DNA of 52,132 nt from Thermoguttaceae bacterium (GCA_017407125.1 JAFQXE010000020.1:1-52132), one strand, 5' to 3'; shown: positions 1 to 9,610, counted from the stretch's first letter. Translations and numbers: made by a program. The notes: generated from the sequence alone by a model not told the origin.

Positions 1-726
1 GTTCGCGATCATCTTCGCGGGTTTACCCGAACGATTCCGTCGTTTCTTATGGCGTACGGGTCTGACGATGTAACGCTGGCAACGTTCGACCAGATTATTC
101 CCGCCGAAGTTTTTGAGGAAGTAACCAGCATAACGCTGGAACAGTTCCGACTCCTTCGCGACGGCGGAGAGTATACGGATGAAAACGGGGACGCTCAGAC
201 CTTTGAAGGACATTTGTTCGACGAGGTCGTTTTTAACGATTCCGTTAAAGAGTTTATGCGTCTTCGCGTCGCGCTGGCAAACTATTTCGACGACGACGCG
301 CAAGGCGATATTTTCGACTATATCCCGCCGCAAAAGACAAACCAGATTTTCACGCCCAAAGAAACGGTTATTAAAATGGTCGATTATCTGGAAGAGGAAA
401 ACCCCGGCTGTTTTGACGACCCGGACAAGACGTTTATCGACCTGTATATGAAGTCCGGGCTGTATATCGCGCAAATTGTAAAGCGCCTGTATCAGAGCAA
501 AAAAATGCGCCGTCTCTTCCCGGACGGTCAGAAACGGCTTGACCATATTTTTGAAAAACAGGTCTTTGGGCTTGCGCCTACGGAGATTATTTATCGCATT
601 GCGACAAACTATATTCTCGGCTTCGACGAACAGAAGGAAAGGAAACACAACTTCCGCTGTCTCGACGCTCTTCCCGCCGCTAAAGCCGGCACTCTCAGCG
701 AATTGCTGGACGAAACGTTTGGATAA
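1..726 (+). CDS. DNA methylase/helicase of a restriction system, 3' end only
   Basis: The reading frame is open from base 1, so this is the C-terminal 241 residues of a longer protein; the ATG at 49 is internal, because the residues before it (RDHLRGFTRTIPSF) continue the same domain. The stretch NQIFTPKETVIKMVD, followed by DLYMKSGLYIAQIVKRLY and FGLAPTEIIYRIATNYILGF, resembles the N6-adenine methylase region at the C-terminus of large DEAD/DEAH helicase-methylase restriction proteins: FTPK is the usual entry to the methylase fold and the DLYMKSG segment takes the place of the SAM-binding loop. The usual catalytic NPPY motif is not visible in this fragment. The likely role is modification and restriction of foreign DNA in the cytoplasm. 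A 74-bp repeat with a strong hairpin follows the stop and may end transcription. The family call is fairly secure; the exact R-M type is not. Confidence 0.72.
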   Translation, partial: VRDHLRGFTRTIPSFLMAYGSDDVTLATFDQIIPAEVFEEVTSITLEQFRLLRDGGEYTDENGDAQTFEGHLFDEVVFNDSVKEFMRLRVALANYFDDDAQGDIFDYIPPQKTNQIFTPKETVIKMVDYLEEENPGCFDDPDKTFIDLYMKSGLYIAQIVKRLYQSKKMRRLFPDGQKRLDHIFEKQVFGLAPTEIIYRIATNYILGFDEQKERKHNFRCLDALPAAKAGTLSELLDETFG

Positions 727-768
727 TCGCAGATTGCCCGGCGCCGTTTGGCGCCGGATGCGGCAGGC

Positions 769-914
769 GGCGAGGCGCCGCTCCCAATCCGCGCTGCCGC
801 GCAATTGCCAATATCCGCTCCCGTTGGTCGCTTATATTTTCCCCTTACTAAAGTTTTTTGGAAAGGGGAGTTTGAGGGGAAGAACCTTTTTTTCAAAAAA
901 GGTTTTCCCCTCAT
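769..914 (+). repeat. Composite dispersed repeat, left copy (contains the 74-bp identical core)
   Basis: Starts just after the methylase stop with GC-rich palindromic sequence (ggcgaggcgcc), then the shared motif CCGCTCCCGTTGGTCGCT at 815-832, then a 74-bp core (841-914) identical base for base to 51993-52066. The core holds two hairpins: ccccttt/aaggggag-type arms, and a longer one (gaggggaa..aacc / ggttttcccctc) with A and T runs at its centre. It could act as a transcription terminator on both strands, because the neighbouring genes converge on it. No ORF of its own. Confidence 0.8.
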
Positions 915-940
915 AACATTCAAACATTTAAAAACAATCT

Positions 941-3937
941 TTAAAACTCAATCTGTACTTCTTCCCAGGCGTAGGGCTGCAAGTTGACAAGCGGGCGTCC
1001 GGCGTCGACGTCCAGAGAGCGAATCTTTTCCCCGCAGAAATCGTTCAGGCAGGCGCTTTGCGCTTTGCGGAAAAACTCGAGTGTAACAGCCGTTCTTTTC
1101 CCGTGCGTTTCCTGAAGGCGCAGGTTCAAGACGCGTTTTGATTCTGTAGAATTCTCTGCGCCGTCCGTTGGGACGCTTTCCACCCAGGCGGATGTAACAG
1201 CCAGGTTTTCTGCGCCGCCGTCTAAAACAGACGCCTCTTTTGCTTTCGGCTTGGCGCCGTCGTATACGGGAACAACGTATACCGGAGTTCTCGCGATGGC
1301 GTTGGCGGAAAACGCTCGTTCAATCGTCGCTTCCAGATGGAATCGGCGTTCTGTTTCGCCGTCGACAGCCAAGAGCGTATCCATTCTGTGAGAGCCGATT
1401 TTTCTGTGCCACGGCAAACCAAACGACTTGAGCGTAAACGAGTAGTCGTCCGATTTATTGACGACGAATTCCGGAGCGAGCAGTTCTTTGCTTTCCGACT
1501 TGACCATCGCGCCGCCGACGGAAATAAACGTCTCGGTCGAGTCGTCGCCCCACGCCCAGCGGCACGCCAAATAATGCGGCGGAATGACGCTGTAAAAGTC
1601 GTCGTCCTGTTCAATAGCTTCAACCGGTTTGATTTTGAAATCAAAATAGATGGTTGCGTTGCCGTACTGAAGCGACGTCGTCTGCTTGAACGTATACAGA
1701 ACGTTCATTTCTCTGTCAACCAGACGTCCGGTAACGACCATCTTCTCTTCGGAATCTGTTACAGAACGTTCAAAGGAATCCGCAACGGAAATCGAGTAGT
1801 CGAGCGTATCGTCTTTGTCTTCCCGAACCCGGCTCCCGCCCAGACGAACGGCAAGCGTCTGAGCAAAGTAATTGCGCCGGGTATGGAAATCGTAGACGTT
1901 GACCAGCGCGCCAGTCGCCTTGTCAAACGTGAGCTGATAGAGGTTGTTCTTGATTGCCAATTCCTCTGCAGCGGGCTTTGACGTAACGTCTGAAGCCTTG
2001 TCCTTGTTTCCTGATCCTGTAACAGCAACCGCGCCCATCGGCGGGAGTTCAATCAACGCTTTTTTGGATTCAGGAAACAGACGCCTGACAATCGACGAGC
2101 GTTCCGGCATGGAAGACAACGCGGAAACGTCAACCAACTTCCGAACCGTCTGACAGGTCGGATTGACAAAGCACAAGCTGGTAACGTTCTTCCCAGCGTC
2201 CGTTCCGACTTTGTCCCGGTCGGATTTCTGAAACAGTCGCGCTGCGATAGCGGTTGCGGCTTTTTGCGCCCGCTGGGTCAGTTCCGTATCGAATTCATAG
2301 ACGGACGATTTCAAGCAGTCCTTTTTCAAAACGGATTCGTTGATTCGACAATACTGTTCTGTAACAGGTTCGTCGGTCGCTTCGCCGCCCAGCAAAGCCG
2401 ACATGGATTCCAGAACGCTGACGTCGGAAATCCGTCCGGCGCAGCGATAGTACCGCGCCCAGCGGGAAATCGGATCCGTCCATTCCCGGTCTATTGCAGA
2501 CTGCAAAAACGCATACTTGTACTCGTCAACGGAAAAGTCCGTATCGTCGCCGGAATAGCTGGTTCGAGTGAAATACTCTTTCAACGGCGTGTAGGCGCCT
2601 AAAACGGAACCGTAATGATTCTGAGAAATCATCGGCGACAGGCATGAGGAAAAGAAACACTCCGCCATGGGATTAGCCAGCCCGTCAAGCGGTCCAGGCT
2701 GATGGAGTGTAACAGACCCCAAGGCGTAATCGTTTTGCGCCATATTGGCGACGAATTCCGGAATTTTGAACAGCTCGGAGTTATTTTCGACGTCAAAGGG
2801 CTTTTGAGCGTACGCGGAAACCGTTCTGCTGTCCAGCCCTGACCATTGGATTCGGCATTTTTCCGGCGCCGGAAGGCGAGAGCCGTCAAAGGCGCAGTAC
2901 ATAACGCCGCGAATTCCCAGCCGTGACAATATCCCCGGCAGCAGCGGCGTCAGACCGTTGGTTACGCGTCCAAAGTATTCCAGCTTCTCTCCAACGTTTG
3001 TTTTGTATCGATACAGCGCGTCGTAAAGACGGTCGAGAATTCCCTCCAGCGTCATCATCGGCAACGGCGATTCTGTATACTCGCCGCTAAACAGAGCCGT
3101 TTTCCCGGAACGAATCAGATTCAATAACCGCTCAAACGAATCCGGCCGCTGCGTCTTGTAGGCGTCGATTAGCCGTCCAGACATGAACAGCGTCGGCGAG
3201 ACCTTCGATTCCAGCGTCGTATCGTCCGACATGCGGTCGAGCATAATATCGAGCAAATCGAACTGCTTGACGCTGCTGACGATGCAGTAATCGCACAGGT
3301 CGTTTTGAGTAGGGAAGTAACACTCTTTGCTTTGCAGAACGTGATCGACGATGGACTGCAGCGACTCGTTGACTTTGCTTTCGTCGCCCCGTTTCCACGC
3401 CTGAGCCGCCTCCTGAAAATGCCGGATGAGCAACATTGTATCCGTATAGGAACTGTACTGCAGCCGGCGTATGACCATTTCGGATACGAAGTACGTAAAC
3501 GCGACGGAGTAGAACGAGTTGCGAGTTGCGAGTTGCGAGTTGCGAGTTTCACTTTGAACGCTATTGTCGTTTTCGTCGCTTGCGGTTTGCTCGTTGTTCT
3601 CTGACAACTGCGTCAGTTTCTCTCGGACAATCTGAATGAGTTCGTCCAGCGTCTCCCCGCCAAATTCGACGACTTCGCACCCGTTGCAGCGACATTCGTC
3701 CAGCCAGGCGTAGTCCGCCCCATAGACGAAATTCGGCATGAGAATCAGCGCGTTTTGAGGATGTTCTTCCGGCGTGTAGCCGGGAACCCATTGCGGAACA
3801 GTGTCCTGAAGGAGCAGGTTTTCCGGGTCAAACGCCGCCATCCACGCCGACATGATGCTCGGTCCGTCAGAATCGTTATCACTGAGTGTAAACTCGCACA
3901 AATCGTAACACGGCAGAATCAGGTATATGGAACTCAT
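941..3937 (-). CDS. Large GH38-like glycosidase-related protein
   Basis: A 998-residue protein without a signal peptide. The C-terminal part (from about residue 660) has NNLYQLTFDKATGALVNVYD, the beta-sandwich entry seen in family 38 alpha-mannosidases, and the end (VNLQPYAWEEVQIEF) also fits that family's C-terminus. The middle carries LFSGEYTESPLPMMTLEGIL and GVMYCAFDGS, compatible with a GH38/GH57-type barrel, but I cannot place the catalytic aspartates with confidence. It begins 11 bases after the upstream secreted gene ends (3949), so the two are probably co-transcribed and act on one glycan. Residues about 130-141 (ETRNSQLATRNS) are encoded by a heptanucleotide repeat array and are unlikely to belong to the fold. 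Hydrolase is the best guess; the substrate is unknown. Confidence 0.5.
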   Translation of the reverse strand: MSSIYLILPCYDLCEFTLSDNDSDGPSIMSAWMAAFDPENLLLQDTVPQWVPGYTPEEHPQNALILMPNFVYGADYAWLDECRCNGCEVVEFGGETLDELIQIVREKLTQLSENNEQTASDENDNSVQSETRNSQLATRNSFYSVAFTYFVSEMVIRRLQYSSYTDTMLLIRHFQEAAQAWKRGDESKVNESLQSIVDHVLQSKECYFPTQNDLCDYCIVSSVKQFDLLDIMLDRMSDDTTLESKVSPTLFMSGRLIDAYKTQRPDSFERLLNLIRSGKTALFSGEYTESPLPMMTLEGILDRLYDALYRYKTNVGEKLEYFGRVTNGLTPLLPGILSRLGIRGVMYCAFDGSRLPAPEKCRIQWSGLDSRTVSAYAQKPFDVENNSELFKIPEFVANMAQNDYALGSVTLHQPGPLDGLANPMAECFFSSCLSPMISQNHYGSVLGAYTPLKEYFTRTSYSGDDTDFSVDEYKYAFLQSAIDREWTDPISRWARYYRCAGRISDVSVLESMSALLGGEATDEPVTEQYCRINESVLKKDCLKSSVYEFDTELTQRAQKAATAIAARLFQKSDRDKVGTDAGKNVTSLCFVNPTCQTVRKLVDVSALSSMPERSSIVRRLFPESKKALIELPPMGAVAVTGSGNKDKASDVTSKPAAEELAIKNNLYQLTFDKATGALVNVYDFHTRRNYFAQTLAVRLGGSRVREDKDDTLDYSISVADSFERSVTDSEEKMVVTGRLVDREMNVLYTFKQTTSLQYGNATIYFDFKIKPVEAIEQDDDFYSVIPPHYLACRWAWGDDSTETFISVGGAMVKSESKELLAPEFVVNKSDDYSFTLKSFGLPWHRKIGSHRMDTLLAVDGETERRFHLEATIERAFSANAIARTPVYVVPVYDGAKPKAKEASVLDGGAENLAVTSAWVESVPTDGAENSTESKRVLNLRLQETHGKRTAVTLEFFRKAQSACLNDFCGEKIRSLDVDAGRPLVNLQPYAWEEVQIEF
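3516..3550. repeat. Heptamer array inside a coding region (gagttgc x4 + gagtttc)
   Basis: Five consecutive 7-base units, 35 bases in total, lie inside the GH38-like gene and keep its frame open. The minus-strand translation gives a TRNSQLATRNS-type peptide. The same 7-base periodicity with other unit sequences occurs between genes throughout the window. Confidence 0.9.
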
Positions 3938-3948
3938 GATAATTGACT

Positions 3949-5682
3949 TTAGTATTTTGTGGATTTACACGGCGCCAGCAAGGGGGACGCGGACGTATCG
4001 ACAGACTCCCATTCAACGCGATAAAACGCGCCCTCGTTTTTGGTGGAATACGGATCGTCGGAAATTGTAACAGGAGCGGTCGACGGCGCTTCGCCTTCTT
4101 TGAGGAACTCAACGCCAACGGCGATTCGGACTTCGTCCAGTTCGTCCATCTTAAACGGCTTTTCTTCTCCTTCGTAACAGACGCCTACCAAAGACGCCGT
4201 TCCGGATTGCGGGTCGTTTTGGATTGACCACTGAATCTGCCGCCCTTCAAATCGATTATCTGGGCAGAGATGAACGACCGCTCGGATTTTCCCGGACGAG
4301 AATTCAAATTGGTTATCGTTCAACTGCTTGACCGTGTTCTCTTTTGACCCGATTAGCTCGTAAACGATTTTGAAGGATTTTACTTGAAACGTTCTGTCTT
4401 TGGGTCTGTCCTGCCCGGGCTGGAGCGAGCCGCGGTCATAAAGCATGTTAAAGGCTGTTACAAACCGGGCGCCCGTCTGCCGGGACCGACCCGCCGCGCT
4501 GGCGAAATCGCGGTCGTTATGCAAAAAGCGCTGTTTGAAGCAAACCGGCTTACCGTTGGAATCGTTCCAGTACGCTATCGCGCCGCGCGCCTGAAACCAG
4601 AACGGATAATACGACGCTGTTCCCAAACTCAGGTCGTTATCCAGATACGTCGTACCCGTCAGGCGGAAGTTCTCGCGGGCGTTGTTGTAGTTCTCCGTAA
4701 ATGTAACAGAGCTGTCAAAGCGGCGCGTTAAAAGCCCAGCGTATTCTTCCGGACAGGGAAGCGGATTGACGCCCGTCTCGAAACCGACTCTGACGTTTTT
4801 GGGAACCAGCCCGGCGCGCGCTAAAATCCGGTTGCGTTCGTCGGCAGACAGCAAATCTCGATACGCACGGGAAAACGGACCTGACCATTGCCCGGTGGCG
4901 GGATGGTAATGCATCGCAATCGTTTTCCAGACTTCTTTGTGCATGTACTGAGCCATTTCGCGGAACTGCTCGTCTTTGACGTACTGCATCGCCCGTTCCA
5001 GTTCCACCAGAACAACCATCGTATACGTTGGCGAATTGTATTCTGTAAACCCGCCAATCTCTTTATAGGAATTGACGTTTCGTTCCATTCTCATTCGAGC
5101 GTATTCCACATACTCCGGCTTGCCCAGCAGTTCCCCGCCGGCAGCGCAGACGACCGCACCCATATAGGCAATGTTGGTATAATTGGGCTTGACGTCGCGT
5201 TTTTGAATGCACGCGCACGCCCGGTCTAAAGACGCCTTTGCCTCGTCGACGACGTCGGGCGGAAGCCGGTCAGAGTAATTCGTCAGAATCGAAATCAACG
5301 TCGCCCCGAGGAAATCCGCCCAGTTGAAGTCGATAGCCAGCATCTCGTCAAACGGCTCTTCAATATACCATGGCCAGACGCCGTACGTCTTGCTGTTGGG
5401 ATCGGAATCCTGATACTTGATAACGTTTCGCAGAACTCGCGCGCCCTCCGTCTGACTGGCTTTGTCTTCCCTGGCAAGCAGCCGATACGCGTACGTCATC
5501 GCCGCGCGGGTTGGTCGGACTCTTGTCCCTTGTTCAAAATGGGAGATGTACCCGGTCGGGGCGTTGTGTTTTCCCCACGGAAACCCTGTTTCCGGGTCAA
5601 TTTCCTGAGCGTTCGCGCTGAAACAAGCCAACAGCGCGGCGATTATTACGGTTAAACAACAGGCGGATGGGGCGATTTTCAT
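3949..5682 (-). CDS. Secreted protein, probable alpha/alpha-toroid polysaccharide-acting enzyme
   Basis: 577 residues with a clear signal peptide (MKIAPSACCLTVIIAALLACFSANAQ), so exported. The N-terminal 350 residues are helix-rich with repeated aromatic and small-residue patterns (YGVWPWYIEE, GGFTEYNSPTYTMVVLVELERA, HPATGQWSGPFSRAYRDLL), which suggests the incomplete alpha/alpha toroid used by heparinase II/III- and alginate-type lyases. The C-terminal 200 residues look beta-rich. N, Y and H residues in EYNSPTY and MHYHPATG are candidate active-site residues, but the family assignment is by pattern only. It is the first gene of a two-gene unit with the GH38-like gene 11 bases downstream. It may be annotated elsewhere simply as hypothetical. 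Confidence 0.5.
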   Translation of the reverse strand: MKIAPSACCLTVIIAALLACFSANAQEIDPETGFPWGKHNAPTGYISHFEQGTRVRPTRAAMTYAYRLLAREDKASQTEGARVLRNVIKYQDSDPNSKTYGVWPWYIEEPFDEMLAIDFNWADFLGATLISILTNYSDRLPPDVVDEAKASLDRACACIQKRDVKPNYTNIAYMGAVVCAAGGELLGKPEYVEYARMRMERNVNSYKEIGGFTEYNSPTYTMVVLVELERAMQYVKDEQFREMAQYMHKEVWKTIAMHYHPATGQWSGPFSRAYRDLLSADERNRILARAGLVPKNVRVGFETGVNPLPCPEEYAGLLTRRFDSSVTFTENYNNARENFRLTGTTYLDNDLSLGTASYYPFWFQARGAIAYWNDSNGKPVCFKQRFLHNDRDFASAAGRSRQTGARFVTAFNMLYDRGSLQPGQDRPKDRTFQVKSFKIVYELIGSKENTVKQLNDNQFEFSSGKIRAVVHLCPDNRFEGRQIQWSIQNDPQSGTASLVGVCYEGEEKPFKMDELDEVRIAVGVEFLKEGEAPSTAPVTISDDPYSTKNEGAFYRVEWESVDTSASPLLAPCKSTKY

Positions 5683-5704
5683 GGCGGGAATGGGGGTTGG
5701 GGGA

Positions 5705-5795
5705 GGGAATCGGGAGTGGGGAATAGGGAATGGATTTTCGCCTTTGGCGAATTTGAATACTATTCCCTATTCCCTAACGCCTACTCCCTATTAAT
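5705..5795. repeat. Fold-back heptamer element
   Basis: Four heptamers (gggaatc, gggagtg, gggaata, gggaatg; 5705-5732), then a small hairpin TTCGCC-TTT-GGCGAA (5737-5751), then the heptamers in inverse orientation (tattccc, tattccc, taacgcc, tactccc; 5761-5788). The whole could fold back on itself. It fills most of the space between two divergent genes. Confidence 0.85.
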
Positions 5796-5842
5796 TGTAG
5801 TCTAAAGAGCCGCGGCGTCAAGGGGTTGGAAGTAAACTGGTC

Positions 5843-5870
5843 TTGACATTCCCGCTTAAGACGCTAGAAT
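5843..5870 (+). promoter_or_regulatory. Sigma70-type promoter of the McsA-like gene
   Basis: TTGACA (5843-5848), 16-base spacer, TAGAAT (5865-5870). The predicted start near 5877 leaves a leader of about 70 bases before the ATG at 5946. No strong Shine-Dalgarno precedes that ATG. Confidence 0.7.
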
Positions 5871-5945
5871 TAGATAATTGGAAGCGGAGCCTCAAAGTTT
5901 TCGTTTCTGTCTTTCCAACAAACCATTTACAACATACCGTACCAG

Positions 5946-6455
5946 ATGAAATGTCAAAAATGCCACGAAAAGGCAACTTTCCATATTACCGAGATTATCA
6001 AAGGCGAACCCGTTGAGATTCATCTTTGCGAATACCACGCTCACGAGTATTTAATGGAAGCCAATACGGAATCGCCCGCGTTGGCAAATGCGGCTGCGGC
6101 GCTGGCAAAACAGATGACCCATAACTTGGCGATGAATGAAGCGGCAGACAAGATAAATCAAACAGATATTGCTGTCTGTCCGGTCTGTGGAGTGGCGTAT
6201 TACGAATTCCGCAACGTTGGTCGATTGGGGTGCGCCAATGACTACCATTATTTTGCCGAACAGCTTCTGCCATTGATCCAACAGATGCAGGGCGCGACGG
6301 AACACGTCGGACGCCGTCCGTTGTCGTATTCAGGAGAACGCAGTCGACAGTTAACGTCTAAATATGGACTGCGTCGTCAGATGGCGGAAGCCGTCGCAGA
6401 AGAAAATTACGAACTGGCTTCAAAACTCCGGGATAAGATCAAAGAAATTCAGTGA
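5946..6455 (+). CDS. McsA-like zinc-binding protein with UvrB/UvrC motif
   Basis: 169 residues. The N-terminus begins MKCQKCHEKATFHITEI, a CxxC zinc half-site as in McsA, and a second CPVCG pair lies near residue 78. The C-terminal 35 residues (LRRQMAEAVAEENYELASKLRDKIKEIQ) are a classical UVR motif, the helical hairpin of UvrB/UvrC also found in ClpC-associated McsA. In Firmicutes McsA activates the arginine kinase McsB and binds ClpC. Here no mcsB or clpC is adjacent, so a general adaptor or redox/metal sensor role is an inference. It is a single gene with its own promoter and a 13-bp stem-loop after the stop. Confidence 0.85.
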   Translation: MKCQKCHEKATFHITEIIKGEPVEIHLCEYHAHEYLMEANTESPALANAAAALAKQMTHNLAMNEAADKINQTDIAVCPVCGVAYYEFRNVGRLGCANDYHYFAEQLLPLIQQMQGATEHVGRRPLSYSGERSRQLTSKYGLRRQMAEAVAEENYELASKLRDKIKEIQ

Positions 6456-6477
6456 GAGTTAGTTTGCCTTGAAATTT

Positions 6478-6517
6478 ACAAGCGACGTTCCAGCTCTTCA
6501 GCAAGAACGTCGCTTGT
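6478..6517. terminator. Stem-loop between convergent genes
   Basis: A perfect 13-bp inverted repeat (acaagcgacgttc 6478-6490 / gaacgtcgcttgt 6505-6517) with a 14-base loop lies between the McsA-like gene and the alpha-galactosidase-like gene, which converge. The T-run is weak on both sides, so it may end transcription inefficiently or stabilise the 3' ends. Confidence 0.6.
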
Positions 6518-6543
6518 GTCAGTTATTCATTAATTATTTCTAG

Positions 6544-9534
6544 TTATTTACAGAATCCTGCGCGGACGAAGTCGACGTGGTCGCAGTTGTTGCCGTCGTC
6601 GGCGTCTGAAACTTCTAACCGAATTTGTTTGACGCGAGAGTCAATCTGTATGTCGAAGTTCCATGTATCCACGCCTGTTTTCTCGCTCAACAGCGGCGAC
6701 TGCGCGACGCAGACTTCCGGCTCGCCCATCTCGCAGACGTTCGTCCAGATTTTAATAACGACCGACCGGCGTTCGTCCGTTCGCTGAGAATCGCTCAGCC
6801 CGACGGTTGCGACAAATCGTCGTTTGTCGGCGGGAACGTTATAGACGACGTTGGCATTGGCGTGAAGCCCGACGCCTTTGTCGTACGATTTCCCGTCCAG
6901 CTTAAACGGTTGACCTTCGATGTCGCGGTTGGGATGATAAGTTCCCCAGCCAACTCGCAGGCTCAAGGGCTTCATGTCGGCGAGGTTCAGTTCCGGTTCC
7001 GGACCGGCGGGGGGAACGACAATCTTTTCCGGCATGACGGCGGTCGTTGTAACGGAATCGGAGTAGTTCTCTCCCCAGCCCTTGGCGGCAAGAGCGTATT
7101 CAACCGTATCGCCCAGTTTGACGTCGCCGTCGAAATAACTCGCGCCGCTGACGAACAGCGTTTGAGCGTCTTGACCGTTGACCGTCTTTTTCAGGACGTA
7201 TCCGAACTGTGACTGACCCGTCCACGACAGCGCAACGCCGGTATACCCCGCGTCGGCTGCGAAGTCCGCCGGCGTTTCCGGCTTGGCAAGCGGAGAGGCG
7301 TCGGGTTCAAACTGAACCGACCAAGAGACTTTCCCGGATTTGTCCGGCAGGACGCGAACGCGAACCGTCGGGCCGTCCTGACTGATTGTAACAGGAGCGT
7401 CAGCGCCGTCGAAAGACGCCTTGACCGCTTTGAAATTCTCCGCAACGATTCTCAGCTCGTACTCGTCGTTGGCGACAACCGTACTCGTACCGGAAAGCGT
7501 TTTGGATTGAGCGTCCCACGTTTCGTTCTCGACTTCAAACAGCGGGCTGCAAACGTGACGCGACGTCGAAACGAGAACCGGCGCGCCGGTAACTTTTCTC
7601 AAGCTCAGCGCCCGGCAGGACGCGACGGGAAGCGTGCAAACCAGGCTTCCCTTGAACGGGGCGACAAACGCGTTGTTCCAGAAGTCAAACCCGACGTACG
7701 TCGCTGTCGGATCGAGGTCGAGCTTGTCCAAAGTCCTGTCGACCGCTAAAACGTTTCTGTCGTTCCAGTTGTAAATCGCCAGAATGGCGTAGTCGTCTTT
7801 GCTCAAGCGCCAGAAGTTGGCCAGTTTGGAACTGAACAGGTCAACCGGTCGAACGTTTGTGCATTTGTGCGGCGCCATCGTTCTGCGAAGCAGGTCAACG
7901 CGCGGTTCAGACAGAGCCGGCAGCCAGTCGCTGAACAGGTACAGCGCGCCGCTGACCGACGCCCAGGTTGTAATCAGCTGAGACTGGTTCAACGGGACGT
8001 TGTCACGGACGTAAACCGGGTCGGGGTCGTTGTACCAGACGCGCGCGTTGTAGAAGTACCGAGCGGAACCGCGAATCGGTCCCGTGCAGATTCCGCCCCA
8101 GCTGGCGCCGTTGTCCGGCCCGATGCGGATGGCGTCAACCAGGCCGTAGGACGCGCCCATGGATCGCATGTTTTGAGCAACGGTGCAGCCCAAAACAAAA
8201 GCGTTGTCCGTCGATTTCTTGTAAATTCCCAGCGCCTTGCGGAACGTCGCCACCTGCGGAACGGACGGGTCGCTAAATATCTGGTCGCCCAGGTCGTCGA
8301 CTTCGTAACCGTCGTTGACGTAATTCTGCATACAGCCCATCGCCGTCCATAACCCGTCCAGCTTGAAGTATCGATACCCCCAGTCGGCGCTCGCCTGATG
8401 GAGTTCTTTTTCAACGTACTCGCAGACCTCGGGTCTGGTGAAGTCGAAACACGTTCCGCCCCAGAAGGTCTCGTAGGGCTTGCCTTTCTGTGACGTCTGA
8501 CCGTACCGATGCGTGTTCTTCTGACCGGGAGCGGGATAGTCAACTGCGGCTTTGACGAAGAAACTTTGCTTGTCCGCGTAGTACGGGTCGTTCCAGTTTC
8601 CGCTCGACGCCATGATCCAAATGCCGGCTGTTACGCCTTTCGACCTGATATACTCTGCCGTTGGCTTCATTCCCGAAGGATACGGGCCGTTAGGATTATG
8701 AGCGGTGAAATTCTTGCGCGGACCGTTTGTCGAGTTCCCCATCTGCCAGTGGTCGTCAATCTGGAATAGGTTGAATCCGAACGGAACCAGCTTTTCCGCT
8801 GCAACGTCCATGAACTCGCGCGTACCGCTTTCCGTTCCCGCTCCGCCATGAACGTTTGAATACCATGTGCAGTACCCGCTCGGCTGGGGCAAAAGATGAA
8901 TCGAATACTGTTTAGCAACCTGATCGGCGTACGCCTCCAAGCCGAACCGGCAGTCGTCAAACGCGCCGATAACGAGAATCTCGCCCTGATAGTTTTCCGC
9001 TTGGGCGTCAGCGGGAATCTCCCATCGACCGTACTGGGATTCCGCCTTGATGACAAGCTGACCGATTTCGTTCAGACGCGTAAAGACAACCCCGGACGCC
9101 TTGTCGGTCGTCAGCCAGGCGGCGACAACGCCTTTGTTCGTTTCCGGGTTTGCCGCTGCGATGAACATGTAAGACCCGGGATTCCCGTTGGCGGTCGTCA
9201 GCCCGGCGGTTCCCAAAACGTTGGACGACTCGTCCGCCCACGATGGGGAAACGGTAATGTCCGGGATAAAAAGTGACTTGACCGTTCGGGCTTCGCCCAA
9301 CTTGGGAGAAACGCGCAGACCAACAAAGGGACCGTCGATTGTTACAACTTCCAGAACGTCTCCAGACTCTGTCTTGGCAGGCAGCGACGCAAACGGCGCC
9401 GTCTCCCCAGCTCGATACAACGAAATCACTCCGTTTTCCGTAATTGCTTTTACGCTGCCGTCTGCTACAGCAGCCTGAACGCCGCTGACAAACAGCGTCA
9501 ACGCCGTCATAGCGGCAAATAAAAATGTTCTCAT
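6544..9534 (-). CDS. Secreted alpha-galactosidase-like glycoside hydrolase with C-terminal NPCBM domain
   Basis: 996 residues with a signal peptide (MRTFLFAAMTALTLFVSGVQA). The central barrel shows the GH27/GH36 pattern: GYCTWYSNVHGG, FNLFQIDDHWQ and GVTAGIWIM, then YRYFKLDGL with the nucleophile-type Asp near residue 392 and RIGPD near residue 470 in the position of the acid/base. A beta-sandwich follows, then a fibronectin-like segment (about 750-830). The last 140 residues (LRVGWGTYHPNRDIEGQPF, YDKGVGLHANANVVYNVP) are a canonical NPCBM carbohydrate-binding domain. The expected activity is release of alpha-galactose or alpha-N-acetylgalactosamine outside the cytoplasm; the exact sugar cannot be read. 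AAGGAT precedes the ATG. It is a single-gene unit. Confidence 0.82.
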   Translation of the reverse strand: MRTFLFAAMTALTLFVSGVQAAVADGSVKAITENGVISLYRAGETAPFASLPAKTESGDVLEVVTIDGPFVGLRVSPKLGEARTVKSLFIPDITVSPSWADESSNVLGTAGLTTANGNPGSYMFIAAANPETNKGVVAAWLTTDKASGVVFTRLNEIGQLVIKAESQYGRWEIPADAQAENYQGEILVIGAFDDCRFGLEAYADQVAKQYSIHLLPQPSGYCTWYSNVHGGAGTESGTREFMDVAAEKLVPFGFNLFQIDDHWQMGNSTNGPRKNFTAHNPNGPYPSGMKPTAEYIRSKGVTAGIWIMASSGNWNDPYYADKQSFFVKAAVDYPAPGQKNTHRYGQTSQKGKPYETFWGGTCFDFTRPEVCEYVEKELHQASADWGYRYFKLDGLWTAMGCMQNYVNDGYEVDDLGDQIFSDPSVPQVATFRKALGIYKKSTDNAFVLGCTVAQNMRSMGASYGLVDAIRIGPDNGASWGGICTGPIRGSARYFYNARVWYNDPDPVYVRDNVPLNQSQLITTWASVSGALYLFSDWLPALSEPRVDLLRRTMAPHKCTNVRPVDLFSSKLANFWRLSKDDYAILAIYNWNDRNVLAVDRTLDKLDLDPTATYVGFDFWNNAFVAPFKGSLVCTLPVASCRALSLRKVTGAPVLVSTSRHVCSPLFEVENETWDAQSKTLSGTSTVVANDEYELRIVAENFKAVKASFDGADAPVTISQDGPTVRVRVLPDKSGKVSWSVQFEPDASPLAKPETPADFAADAGYTGVALSWTGQSQFGYVLKKTVNGQDAQTLFVSGASYFDGDVKLGDTVEYALAAKGWGENYSDSVTTTAVMPEKIVVPPAGPEPELNLADMKPLSLRVGWGTYHPNRDIEGQPFKLDGKSYDKGVGLHANANVVYNVPADKRRFVATVGLSDSQRTDERRSVVIKIWTNVCEMGEPEVCVAQSPLLSEKTGVDTWNFDIQIDSRVKQIRLEVSDADDGNNCDHVDFVRAGFCK

Positions 9535-9582
9535 TTGAATTATCCTTTTAAAAATGAATACAACAATTTAGAATACGATTTC

Positions 9583-9610
9583 TTATTATGATAACCCAAA
9601 CCAGAATCAA
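9583..9610 (-). promoter_or_regulatory. Possible promoter of the alpha-galactosidase-like gene
   Basis: On the minus strand TTGATT (9605-9610), 16-base spacer, TAATAA (9583-9588), about 50 bases before the ATG at 9534. Match is moderate. Confidence 0.4.
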
